64,000 nt of DNA from Natronogracilivirga saccharolytica (lineage in GTDB: Bacteria > Bacteroidota > Rhodothermia > Balneolales > Natronogracilivirgulaceae): the NCBI RefSeq assembly GCF_017921895.1, contig NZ_JAFIDN010000003.1:310001-374000 (forward strand), in the 5' to 3' direction. This document shows, one piece after another, positions 1-8,385 of this stretch; the first letter of the stretch is position 1; every line of letters begins with the position of its first letter. The position numbers were made by a program, and so were the translations under genes. The notes under the pieces were generated by a model. The model ran no database searches and had not been told where the DNA came from. It saw only the letters and a program-made list of their open reading frames with translations.

Positions 1-833
1 CATACAATGCCCGGATGTTTCAGAATTTCGGCAACCTCCTCGGAGGGTGGTTCCTGGCTGTAGACATCCAGGGCAGCCCCTTTGATGATGTTCCGGTCGA
101 TCAGTTCGGGGAGGTCTTTCTCTTCAAAAATTCCGCCACGGGCACAATTGATCAGGAACATTCCCTGTTTGATTTTTCCTGCGTTTTTAAGACTGATCAA
201 ACCGCGTGTCTGGTCCGTAAGGGGAGTGTGTACGGTGAGGTAATCCGCCTGAGCGAGAATGTCATCGATTTCCATCATTTTCACGCCCATTTCATCGGCG
301 CGCTCATGTGTGGTGAACGGATCGTAGCCGATCACATTCATTCCGAAGGATTTCATGCGGGCCGCAACATTTGACCCGATTTTTCCAAGCCCGATCACAC
401 CCAGGGTTTTCCCGTGCACCTCGGTTCCGAGATACTTTTTCCGGTCCCACCGGCCCTCTTTCAGGGAAGCCACAGCAGCCGCTATGTTGCGCGATACGGC
501 AAGTATAAGCCCGCATGTGTGCTCGGCCGTGGAAATGGTATTGCCGTCAGGTGTATTCATGACCAGCACACCGGAGCGGGTGGCTGCATCCAGGTCGATA
601 TTGTCAACACCTACACCGGCTCTGCCCACAACTCTTAAATTTTTTGCCTTTGCAAGCAGGTCGGCAGTTACTTTGGTTGCGCTCCTGACAACCATGGCAT
701 CATAATCCCCAATAATGCTTTCAAGTTCATCCGGAGGAATTTTGCCTTTGTCGGTGACCTCGAAACCCCTTTCTTTAAGTATTTCCCCGCATACGGCATC
801 TACGCCGTCAAGTAATAATGCCTTGTAAGCCAT
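1..833 (-). CDS. serA: D-3-phosphoglycerate dehydrogenase (3' end outside window)
   Basis: This gene encodes the NAD-dependent enzyme that oxidises 3-phosphoglycerate to 3-phosphohydroxypyruvate, the first step of serine synthesis in the cytoplasm. The reading frame starts at an ATG (MAYKALLLDG) and stays open to the left edge, giving about 277 residues. Visible signatures are VVGRAGVGVDNIDL, the nucleotide-binding GVIGLGKIGSNVA and the INCARGG/ALDVY region holding the catalytic Arg of the D-2-hydroxyacid dehydrogenase family. The C-terminal regulatory part (ACT or ASB domain) lies outside, so allosteric serine control cannot be judged. It lies 17 bp after engB and probably shares a transcript with purF and engB. 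The hydroxyacid dehydrogenase assignment is certain, and SerA in particular is very likely. Confidence 0.92.
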   Translation of the reverse strand, partial: MAYKALLLDGVDAVCGEILKERGFEVTDKGKIPPDELESIIGDYDAMVVRSATKVTADLLAKAKNLRVVGRAGVGVDNIDLDAATRSGVLVMNTPDGNTISTAEHTCGLILAVSRNIAAAVASLKEGRWDRKKYLGTEVHGKTLGVIGLGKIGSNVAARMKSFGMNVIGYDPFTTHERADEMGVKMMEIDDILAQADYLTVHTPLTDQTRGLISLKNAGKIKQGMFLINCARGGIFEEKDLPELIDRNIIKGAALDVYSQEPPSEEVAEILKHPGIV

Positions 834-850
834 TAGATTATAATTTTTGG

Positions 851-1459
851 TTATGGTTTGATTGCATCCTGCATGAAGTCCATGGCAAATGCAAAAAAGT
901 CATCAATAGTTTCCGGTGTCTGCGCTGATACTGTAAACACAGGCACCTCAATATTCATGTTTTCAAGCAGGGCCGAAACAGCGGCTTTTTGCTGAAGTAC
1001 CCTGGTTTTCGAAATTTTATCAGTTTTGTTCAGGATAATGCAGAATGGAATGCCGTTTTCGGCCAGCCAGAACATGAACTCTTCATCAAGCACCGATGGC
1101 TTGTGACGAATATCAACAATAACAACCACCAACTCAAGTGTTTTTCGCTCCAGCAGATAGCGCTTCATCTCACGTCCCCACCGCGCCTGCTCTTTTTTGG
1201 AAATTTTGGCATAACCGTATCCCGGCAAATCAACCAGATACCAGCTGTCATCGATCACATAGTAGTTCAGATTGCGGGTCTTGCCCGGCGAATTGCTGGT
1301 ATGCGCAAGCCGTTTGCGCCGTGTCAGGGCATTGATAAGTGATGACTTGCCGACATTGGAACGCCCGGCAAAACAGATTTCGGGTTTATCGCCGGCCGGA
1401 CAGTGATCCAGGTCCGGAGCACTGAGCAGATATTCGGCTTTTTTGACAGGTTTGGCCAT
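851..1459 (-). CDS. engB: Ribosome biogenesis GTPase EngB/YsxC
   Basis: A 202-residue TRAFAC-class GTPase of the EngB/YsxC/YihA family, which helps assemble the large ribosomal subunit and is essential in several bacteria. The G motifs are in order: G1 GRSNVGKSS near residue 33, the switch region TSNSPGKTRNLNYY, G3 DLPGYGYAKISK and G4 NKTDK, followed by SAQT as G5. Length is typical (about 195-210). It begins 3 bp after the purF stop and precedes serA by 17 bp, so the three are probably co-transcribed. That arrangement links purine and serine synthesis with ribosome assembly only by position. I see nothing unusual in the protein. Confidence 0.96.
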   Translation of the reverse strand: MAKPVKKAEYLLSAPDLDHCPAGDKPEICFAGRSNVGKSSLINALTRRKRLAHTSNSPGKTRNLNYYVIDDSWYLVDLPGYGYAKISKKEQARWGREMKRYLLERKTLELVVVIVDIRHKPSVLDEEFMFWLAENGIPFCIILNKTDKISKTRVLQQKAAVSALLENMNIEVPVFTVSAQTPETIDDFFAFAMDFMQDAIKP

Positions 1460-1462
1460 GAG

Positions 1463-2962
1463 TCAGTAGTACTCGTTTTCCTCTTTCAGCATGCGTGAAC
1501 TGACGGGTACAGGATACTTTCCGGTAAAGCATGCGGTGCAGAATCCCCGTCCTTCGGGGTTCGCTTCACGGACAGCGTCAACCAGTCCTTCGGGTGACAG
1601 ATAGTGGAGGGAATCTGCTCCGATGGAGCGGGCGATATCCTCAATATTGCCGCGATGAACATTGGCGATCAGCTCTTCCGGACTCGGAAAATCCATGCCG
1701 TAATAACAAGGGTGCATAATGGGAGGTGAGCTGACCAGAAAGTGGATCTCTTTCGGTCCGGCATTGCGGATCATATTGACCAGGTGCGCTGATGTGGTTC
1801 CGCGCACAATGGAGTCATCGACCAGAAAAACAACACGGTCTTTCAGCACACCTTTGACCGTATTGAATTTGGTGCGGACTTTTACATCCCGCGAGGCCTG
1901 TCCGGGTGCAATGAAGGTGCGTCCGACATAATGGTTCCGGATGAGCCCGATCTCGTACTTGCAGTCATTGCCCTGTTTTTGATTTTCGTGGGCATACCCG
2001 AGGGCGGCCGTATTGCTGGAGTCGGGCACCGATATGACAATGGGCACCTTGTCGGTCCGGGTAGATGTCACATCAGGTATGGGGAACTCTTTGGCCAGAT
2101 ACTTTCCGATTTTTCTGCGGACTTTATCGGTGTTTTCACCGAAAATGCGGCTGTCCGGACGCGAAAAGTAGACATATTCGAATATGCACTGGCTGTCGCC
2201 GGTTCCGTGTATGGGTTCCAGATGCAGTGAACGCGGCATTCCGCTTTCCATCGTCTGCCGGTCAATAATGAGCACTTCGCCCGGTTTGATGTCACGGATC
2301 AACTCAACCTGGTTTATGTCAAACGCACAGGTTTCGCTGGCTACAACCCAGCTTTCATCCTTTTTGCCGAGTACCAGCGGACGAAATCCGTTGGGGTCTC
2401 TGACGGCGATCAGTTTTTCATCGGTCAGAAGCAGAAGACAATATGCTCCTTCTATCTGGCCAAGTGCGTCCAGAATCTGATCAAGCTGGGTCGATTTGTC
2501 ACTGTGTGATATCAGGTGGAGAATCAGCTCGGTGTCGGATGTGCTTTGAAAAATGACACCGCGCTCTTCAAGCATCTTCCTCAGTGCTGCCGCATTGGTC
2601 AGGTTCCCGTTGTGGGCAATGGCCAGGTTGCCGTTTTTGTAATGCACCCGAAAAGGCTGAATATTCTGCGCATTGGCGGCGGCACCGGATGTGGAATACC
2701 GGTTGTGTCCGATGGCAGCATGTCCGAGGAGCTTCTCGGTAAAGATTTTCTGGTTTTCAAATACATTCAGAACCAGACCGAAGCCCTTGTGCTGGGGCAT
2801 GACCGGAATACTTTTTTCCGGATCGAACCAGGAAGTTACAATACCAGCTGATTCCTGTCCCCGGTGCTGCAGTGCATGAAGTCCGTAATAGGTGTGTACG
2901 GCAGCCTCGGGATGGTTGTAAATCCCGAAAATTCCGCAATAATCGTGAGGTTTGTCGGACAT
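1463..2962 (-). CDS. purF: Amidophosphoribosyltransferase
   Basis: PurF transfers the glutamine amide to PRPP, forming 5-phosphoribosylamine in the first committed step of purine synthesis. The 499-residue protein has an N-terminal Ntn glutaminase domain whose nucleophile should be Cys9 (YCGIFGIY). The eight residues before it look like a short propeptide that must be removed. The PRPP loop VDDSIVRGTTSAH is near residues 381-393. Cys259 (QCIFEYVYF), Cys419, Cys475 and Cys478 (FCTACFTGKYP) match the four ligands of the [4Fe-4S] cluster in the Bacillus-type enzyme, so this is the iron-sulfur, propeptide-bearing class rather than the E. coli class. It heads a short minus-strand group with engB and serA. 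The 155 bp upstream to hisH should hold its promoter, but I see no clear box. Confidence 0.97.
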   Translation of the reverse strand: MSDKPHDYCGIFGIYNHPEAAVHTYYGLHALQHRGQESAGIVTSWFDPEKSIPVMPQHKGFGLVLNVFENQKIFTEKLLGHAAIGHNRYSTSGAAANAQNIQPFRVHYKNGNLAIAHNGNLTNAAALRKMLEERGVIFQSTSDTELILHLISHSDKSTQLDQILDALGQIEGAYCLLLLTDEKLIAVRDPNGFRPLVLGKKDESWVVASETCAFDINQVELIRDIKPGEVLIIDRQTMESGMPRSLHLEPIHGTGDSQCIFEYVYFSRPDSRIFGENTDKVRRKIGKYLAKEFPIPDVTSTRTDKVPIVISVPDSSNTAALGYAHENQKQGNDCKYEIGLIRNHYVGRTFIAPGQASRDVKVRTKFNTVKGVLKDRVVFLVDDSIVRGTTSAHLVNMIRNAGPKEIHFLVSSPPIMHPCYYGMDFPSPEELIANVHRGNIEDIARSIGADSLHYLSPEGLVDAVREANPEGRGFCTACFTGKYPVPVSSRMLKEENEYY

Positions 2963-3117
2963 TCCGAACAGAGGGTCAAGTGTGTACAGTCAAAGAAATA
3001 AAAGATACAAAATGATGCTTCCAAAATCCGGACAGAATAGCACCATTTGTGATTCATCCGTCAGCAGAAACAAACCATTCCTCACAATACAGAAACGACG
3101 CACAGAAGCAGATTCTG

Positions 3118-3732
3118 TTATTGTTTTTTCTCAGAAATCCTTCCGTAAACGAGATCCAGAAAATTGCCCAGAAGCTGCTCACCCGGCTGACCGGATTTTT
3201 CCGGATGAAACTGGACCCCCATAAAGTTGTCCCGCACTGCTACAGCTGCAAATGGCGCAGTGTAATGTGAAACGGCAACCGTATGACCGGTAACCGGTGC
3301 ATAATAGCTGTGCACGTGGTAAAAGTGAGTATCAGGTGCAATATTATGCATTATCGGATGGGGATTGCTGACGGTGACCTGGTTCCAGCCCATGTGAGGA
3401 ACTTTACCAAGATCAGGTTTGAATTTTATCAGCTTCCCCGGGATGATCCCGAGTGTGCGTGTCGGCCCTTCTTCCGTCTCATCGTACAGCAGCTGCATGC
3501 CGAGGCAGATTCCCAGTACCGGTTTGCGCGTCTGCTGAAGCCAGCTGTCCAGGCCGTTTTCCTGCAAATCTTTCATGGCAGAGCCTGCATGGCCCACGCC
3601 CGGAAAAATCACGGCATCCGCTTCATCAAGCACCTTTGTATTATTGGTAATGCGGTACTGAGCCTGCAGTCGCTCCATGGCATTGGAAACCGATGCCAGG
3701 TTGCCGGCCTTGTAATCGATGATGGCTATCAT
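3118..3732 (-). CDS. hisH: Imidazole glycerol phosphate synthase, glutaminase subunit
   Basis: HisH is the class I glutamine amidotransferase that feeds ammonia to HisF, which forms imidazole glycerol phosphate and AICAR. The 204-residue protein shows the nucleophile Cys76 in GICLGMQ and the His176/Glu178 pair in QFHPEKSG, a complete catalytic triad. The start ATG overlaps the hisB stop by 4 bp (ATGA), so the two are translationally coupled. It is the last gene of the hisGDCBH cluster. Its partner HisF is encoded about 48 kb away, beside hisIE, so the two subunits of one enzyme are not co-transcribed here. Confidence 0.97.
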   Translation of the reverse strand: MIAIIDYKAGNLASVSNAMERLQAQYRITNNTKVLDEADAVIFPGVGHAGSAMKDLQENGLDSWLQQTRKPVLGICLGMQLLYDETEEGPTRTLGIIPGKLIKFKPDLGKVPHMGWNQVTVSNPHPIMHNIAPDTHFYHVHSYYAPVTGHTVAVSHYTAPFAAVAVRDNFMGVQFHPEKSGQPGEQLLGNFLDLVYGRISEKKQ

Positions 3733-4706
3733 AACAGTCCTTTGGATGAAGGGAGAATATCGCGATAGTTCTCGTTGCGGTCAACCGCCTGACGAAGACT
3801 CCGGGCCAGAGCCTTGAAACAGGCTTCGATCTTATGATGATCGTTTTCACCCCGAACTGCAACGTGCAGCGTCGCCTGCAAAGCCATGGCAAGCGAATGG
3901 AAAAAATGCGAGGTCATTTCCGTCGGGAAGTCTCCCACTTTTTCGCGCCGGAACTCACCTTCAAAAACAAACCATGGCCGTCCCGACAGATCGATGGCGA
4001 CCAGAGAGCGGGTTTCATCCATGGCCGTGACAAATCCGTATCGACCGATACCTCTTTTGTCTCCCAGCGCCATGCCGATGGCTTCCCCCAGGGCGATGGC
4101 GGTGTCTTCGATGGTGTGGTGCTCGTCAATCTCCAGATCACCTTTGCAGGTAATGTCAATATCCATATAGCCATGCCGGGCAATTTGTTCCAGCATGTGA
4201 TCATAAAAGGGGAGCCCGGTGTCGATGTGCGACTCTCCCGAACCGTCCAGATTGATTTTAATCGAAATATCGGTTTCGCCGGTTTTGCGTGAATGTGAAG
4301 CGGTGCGATAACCCCCGAGCAGGTACGCAGCCAGCTGCTCCCATCCGTCGAATTCCAGTCCGCTGTAATATTCATCCGGACCGGCAGTTCCGGGGTGCGA
4401 CGGATCCTGATCTTCATTGCGTTCCGGTGTCTCCAGCAGCAGTTTCCCCTGATCGCTGACAAATACCCGTATGATTTCGCAGTTTTTCAGCAGGTCATCC
4501 TGCCGGTAGGCATTTACAAACTGGATGTTTTCCTGGTAGAGCAGCTCGGCGACGTGCTCACCAAAGTCATCCGGATTTCCGGCAGGCTGAATACCGCTGT
4601 CGAAAAGTTTTCGCAGGGCGACAATGGAACCGGACCTCATCAGAAAGCCTTCCCTGTCCGGAGCCAGTGCTTCAGAATCAATAATCAGCAGTGAGCGAAT
4701 TGCCAT
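3729..4706 (-). CDS. hisB: HisB: imidazoleglycerol-phosphate dehydratase with decayed HAD half
   Basis: A 325-residue HisB of the bifunctional layout. The C-terminal dehydratase domain (from about residue 145) is intact: DTGLPFYDHML, DEHHTIEDTA (194-203), the SHFFHSLA region and ENDHHKIEA give the manganese-binding histidines and acids that convert imidazole glycerol phosphate to imidazole acetol phosphate. The N-terminal 143 residues sit where histidinol-phosphatase should be but lack its signatures. The DxDGT nucleophile motif reads IIDSEAL (residues 8-14), and I find no TNQ motif, no Cys/His zinc loop and no GDRxTD motif. Only the end of the domain (SGLEFDGWEQLAAYLL to SRKTGETDI) still resembles E. 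coli HisB. I infer that the phosphatase activity is lost and supplied elsewhere. It is coupled to hisH by a 4 bp overlap. Confidence 0.93.
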   Translation of the reverse strand: MAIRSLLIIDSEALAPDREGFLMRSGSIVALRKLFDSGIQPAGNPDDFGEHVAELLYQENIQFVNAYRQDDLLKNCEIIRVFVSDQGKLLLETPERNEDQDPSHPGTAGPDEYYSGLEFDGWEQLAAYLLGGYRTASHSRKTGETDISIKINLDGSGESHIDTGLPFYDHMLEQIARHGYMDIDITCKGDLEIDEHHTIEDTAIALGEAIGMALGDKRGIGRYGFVTAMDETRSLVAIDLSGRPWFVFEGEFRREKVGDFPTEMTSHFFHSLAMALQATLHVAVRGENDHHKIEACFKALARSLRQAVDRNENYRDILPSSKGLL

Positions 4707-4819
4707 AGAAGTATAATGTCGGATTTACAGAACTTGTTAACGGCAAACCGGATGAGAATCAGATACCGGTACCGGGAAAATGTTTTGAATCGTATTCATG
4801 TTTCAGCGTTTTCACCTTT

Positions 4820-5905
4820 TCAGCGTTCGAGTGACCCGCGGTTGTTGAACTCCTCGATAAGCCGGTCATTCTCCGCGGGGGTGCCGACAGTAATACGCAG
4901 TGTGTTTTTACAGTGCAGCTGGTCGCCGCGATAGCGTACGATAACCCCACGTGCTGCCAGGTGATGACACCACGCTTCGGCATTCCGGAACCGCATGAGC
5001 ACAAAATTGGCATCCGAGGGGAAAACGGTTTCCAGGTCCGGGTGACCGGACAGTCCGGAGACCAGCCGCCGGCGCTCAGACAGGATTTTCTGCACATTTT
5101 CCTGCATCCGTCCGGCATGGTCGAAAGCGGCAAGCGCAGTATCGGCTGTCAGCCTGTTGACATTGTAAGGCGCTTTGACTTTCATCATCCATTCAATGAC
5201 AGCCGGATGAGCCAGTGCCGCACCCATCCGTATGGCCGCCAGACCGAAGGCCTTGGACAGTGTCTGAAGAATCACAAGATTGGGGTACTGCTCCATCAGC
5301 GGACACAGGGAGCCGTGTTCGCTGAAATCAACATAGGCTTCATCCATGACAACAAGCCCTTCAAATCCATCCAGAACCTGCCTGATCTGTTCCTGCGACA
5401 GCACATTTCCGGTGGGATTATTCGGAGAACAGAGCATGATCAGTTTGGTCTGAGGCGAGACCCGGGACAGTACCGAACGGGCATCAAGCTCAAACTCCGG
5501 AGTCAGCCCCGCCTCAACCACGGATACATTATTCACCCGCGCGGCCACCTTGTACATGCCGTATGTTGGTGGTGTAATGACTATTTCGTCGTTGCCGGGT
5601 TCACAGAACACACGCATGAGGATGTCAATCGCCTCATCACTTCCCACACCTACAAAGACCTGTTCCATTGCTATACCGCGGAATTCAGCCCATTTGCGGC
5701 GAAGATGGTCAAGCCGGGTATCGGGATAGCGGTGCAGCGGCTCTTCGGTCGGGATCGCCGGGCCGAAGCTGTTCTCGTTGGCATCAAGCAGGATTCCTTC
5801 GTGAAAATCATCCCGTGCCGCATGATAAGGGGTGAGGGTCCGGATGTTCGGTCGTACCCATGGATCGGGATTGAATTGTTCCGGTATCGGTTTCTGATCG
5901 GGCAT
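4820..5905 (-). CDS. hisC: Histidinol-phosphate aminotransferase
   Basis: This PLP-dependent class I/II aminotransferase converts imidazole acetol phosphate and glutamate to histidinol phosphate and 2-oxoglutarate. The 361-residue protein carries the fold-type I signatures: LDANENSFGP near the N-terminus, SPNNPTGN for cofactor and substrate contacts, MDEAYVDF with the PLP-nitrogen Asp, and TLSKAFGLAAIR with the Schiff-base Lys218. The C-terminal RNAEAWCHHLAARGVIVR and LRITVGTPAEN regions are typical of HisC. It stands between hisD (68 bp upstream) and hisB (113 bp downstream). The hisC-hisB gap has no hairpin with a T-run that I can see, so the cluster is probably one transcript. Confidence 0.97.
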   Translation of the reverse strand: MPDQKPIPEQFNPDPWVRPNIRTLTPYHAARDDFHEGILLDANENSFGPAIPTEEPLHRYPDTRLDHLRRKWAEFRGIAMEQVFVGVGSDEAIDILMRVFCEPGNDEIVITPPTYGMYKVAARVNNVSVVEAGLTPEFELDARSVLSRVSPQTKLIMLCSPNNPTGNVLSQEQIRQVLDGFEGLVVMDEAYVDFSEHGSLCPLMEQYPNLVILQTLSKAFGLAAIRMGAALAHPAVIEWMMKVKAPYNVNRLTADTALAAFDHAGRMQENVQKILSERRRLVSGLSGHPDLETVFPSDANFVLMRFRNAEAWCHHLAARGVIVRYRGDQLHCKNTLRITVGTPAENDRLIEEFNNRGSLER

Positions 5906-5973
5906 AGGATCGGGTCTATTCTGTGCTTTTTCGTAATTCCGGAGCCGCTGAGCCGGCCGGTTTATCAGATTTG

Positions 5974-7290
5974 TTATGTGTCATAACTGCCTCTTGCCGG
6001 GTTGTCTGCTTTCAGCCGGATGTCCACCGCGTTTTTGTGCGCATCAAGGTGTTCCACTTCGGCCATTTTCATAACAGCCGGACCGATAGCTTCAAGTCCT
6101 TCGCGGCTAAGCTGTTGAAATGTAATGTGCTTCAGAAAACTGTCCACGGAAACGCCGCTGTACATTCTGGCATACCCGTAGGTCGGCAGGGTATGATTGG
6201 TACCGGATGCGTAGTCGCCGACACTTTCGGGTGTCCAGGGACCCAGAAACACGGAGCCGGCATGCTGAATACCGACGGTGTAGGCTTCAGGCTGATCAAC
6301 CTGCAGTATCAGATGCTCAGGTGCGTACCGGTTAACAATTTCCAGCGCCTGATCCATATTTGCTGTGGAAACGGAAAAACTGTGATTCAGTGCTTTGCGG
6401 GTGATATCAGCGCGGGGCAGTTGCTGAAGGTGCCGCTCCACAGCTTCGCGGATACGTTCAGGACCCATATCGCCGACCGTGACCAGTACCACCTGGCTGT
6501 CCTCACCGTGTTCGGCCTGCGACAGCAGATCGGTTGCTATAAAATCGGGATCGGCATTTTCATCGGCAACCACCATCACCTCGGACGGCCCTGCCGGCAG
6601 GTCCATGCTGACCATCGCCTCACTGTTCTGAAGCAGCATTTTGGCTGTCGTTACAAACTGGTTGCCCGGCCCGAACACCTTGTCCACCTTACGAATACTT
6701 TTGGTTCCCCATGCCATTGCCGCGATGGCCTGAGCTCCCCCGGCCAGATAGATCCGGGGAATGCCGGCGAGTGCCGCCGCCAGCTCAACTTCAACCGGCG
6801 GTCCGCCGTTTTTATCCGGCGGGGTGGCAATAATTTTGTAGGAACTTCCGGCCAGCGTTGCTGGAACACCCAGCATCAGCGTTGTTGATGGCAGCGGAGC
6901 AGTTCCACCGGGAATATAGAGTCCGACCGATGCAACCGGTCTTGACTCCCTCCGGCAGATGACCCCGGGCATGGTCTGCACTTCAATACTTTGCGGAATC
7001 TGAGCCTTGTGAAACTGATACAGATTATGCCAGGCAAGCTCAAAGGCTTTCCGGACATCATCATCAACGGGAATATCATCCGGTTTCCGTACGTCCCGGA
7101 GCAGCGGATCCGGGCGCACACCGTCAAATTTCTCGGTCAGCCTGAGCACGGCCTCGTCACCGTTTGTCCGCACATCATCTATAATATCCTGCACTGCCCG
7201 TGTGATATCAGCTTCATCCATGCGGGGACGCCGGCAGAGCTGCTCCAGCTTTTCTTCATCCAGTGCTTCGTAGTTCCAGTTTTTGAGCAT
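5974..7290 (-). CDS. hisD: Histidinol dehydrogenase
   Basis: HisD carries out the last two steps of histidine synthesis, oxidising histidinol to histidinal and then histidine with NAD and a zinc ion. Signatures include VGLYIPGGTAPLPSTTLML, the KVFGPGNQFV region, GPSEVMVVADE and the C-terminal NHTLPTYGYARMYSGVSV with conserved zinc and active-site residues. I place the start at the ATG at 7288-7290 (MLKNWNYEAL, 438 residues). A GGAG Shine-Dalgarno lies six bases before it, whereas the in-frame ATG four codons earlier has none. Length is normal for the family (about 430). It follows hisG by about 50 bp in the hisGDCBH cluster. Confidence 0.96.
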   Translation of the reverse strand: MLKNWNYEALDEEKLEQLCRRPRMDEADITRAVQDIIDDVRTNGDEAVLRLTEKFDGVRPDPLLRDVRKPDDIPVDDDVRKAFELAWHNLYQFHKAQIPQSIEVQTMPGVICRRESRPVASVGLYIPGGTAPLPSTTLMLGVPATLAGSSYKIIATPPDKNGGPPVEVELAAALAGIPRIYLAGGAQAIAAMAWGTKSIRKVDKVFGPGNQFVTTAKMLLQNSEAMVSMDLPAGPSEVMVVADENADPDFIATDLLSQAEHGEDSQVVLVTVGDMGPERIREAVERHLQQLPRADITRKALNHSFSVSTANMDQALEIVNRYAPEHLILQVDQPEAYTVGIQHAGSVFLGPWTPESVGDYASGTNHTLPTYGYARMYSGVSVDSFLKHITFQQLSREGLEAIGPAVMKMAEVEHLDAHKNAVDIRLKADNPARGSYDT

Positions 7291-7342
7291 GCTGAACTCC
7301 ATACATTCATAGCTCTGACAGAATTGACACGAACGCCGCCTG

Positions 7343-8215
7343 TCAGACGATCATATTTTCAATGGGCAGGATTACAATTCCGGACGCACCGGCGCTTTTC
7401 AGCTCCTCCATCACTTCCCAGAAACGGTCGGTTGGAATTACCGAATGGATGGCAACCATATCATTCTCCGCAAGAGGAAGCACGGTCGGACTTTTCAGGG
7501 AGGGGATGATGTCACAGATACGCTCGACGGCACCGGAGGGTGCGTTCATCATTATGTAGCGGCTTTTTTCCGCCTGCTGACGGGCGCCGATCCGGCTCAG
7601 CAGCTTTTCGATAAGCTCGCTTTTGTGGGCATCAATGGGCTGATTGGTCTGAATCAGTTCGGCCTGACTGTTCAGAATCGTTTCAAGTTCAACCAGTCCG
7701 TTCGTTTTCAGGGTTCCGCCGGTAGAAACGATATCGGCAATGGCATCGGCCACGTTGAGTGTCGGAGCAATCTCCACAGCGCCGGATATTTCGATCGTTT
7801 TGATCCGGATGCCCTGTTTTTCGAAATGGTCTCTGGTAAGCACCGGATAGCTTGTGGCTATGCGGCATCCGTCAAGGTCTTTGAGCGTTTTAATTCCGTT
7901 GTTTTTTGGTACGGCAACCGATAGCCGGCATTTGCCAAATCCAAGGGCCCGCAGACCGGTGACATCGGCCTTGCTCTCGGCCGTTACATTATGTCCGACA
8001 AAACCGAGCTCGCAGATGCCGTCCTGAACATATTCCGGGATATCATCATCGCGGATCAGCAGCAGTTCCACATCGTAATTGCGGCAGGGGACCAGTATGC
8101 GGTTTTTATAATTGTCGAACTCAAGCCCGATATTCTCAAGCAGATTGAGTGTTTTCTCGGAAAGCCGCCCACCTTTTTGAATGGCAATCCTGAGTGAAGA
8201 ATTGTTGTTCACCAA
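7343..8215 (-). CDS. hisG: ATP phosphoribosyltransferase, long form
   Basis: HisG joins ATP and PRPP, the first and feedback-controlled step of histidine synthesis. At 290 residues it is the long form, with a C-terminal ACT-like regulatory domain (roughly residues 215-290, ending in SGIVILPIENMIV) and no need for HisZ. N-terminal LRIAIQKGGRLSEKTLNLL and the phosphate-binding stretch DIVSTGGTLKTNGLVEL are clear. It is the promoter-proximal gene of the hisGDCBH cluster and is divergent from lepA. The 170 bp between them should hold both promoters. I see no T-box, attenuator or other leader in that space. Confidence 0.97.
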   Translation of the reverse strand: MVNNNSSLRIAIQKGGRLSEKTLNLLENIGLEFDNYKNRILVPCRNYDVELLLIRDDDIPEYVQDGICELGFVGHNVTAESKADVTGLRALGFGKCRLSVAVPKNNGIKTLKDLDGCRIATSYPVLTRDHFEKQGIRIKTIEISGAVEIAPTLNVADAIADIVSTGGTLKTNGLVELETILNSQAELIQTNQPIDAHKSELIEKLLSRIGARQQAEKSRYIMMNAPSGAVERICDIIPSLKSPTVLPLAENDMVAIHSVIPTDRFWEVMEELKSAGASGIVILPIENMIV

Positions 8216-8385
8216 AATAATGTCGTCTTAAGGTTTCTGATTACAGCCAAAGATAAAAATATGAGAGGTCATTTATATATGTTTTTCCGTATTTCAGCGT
8301 TTTAGCTTCGTACTGACCTTACAGTTTGACTGGAAATTTCGTAATTTGGCAAGCTTATCAGCAGACTGGAAATAACATATTATTG

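Noticed and set aside
3102-3118. Short inverted repeat at the end of hisH
   Set aside because: It overlaps the stop codon and has no T-run on the minus strand, so it is not called as a terminator.
4913-5986. 357-residue plus-strand frame opposite hisC
   Set aside because: It is antisense to a clear hisC gene and has no family signature; long open frames on the reverse strand are expected from the codon bias.
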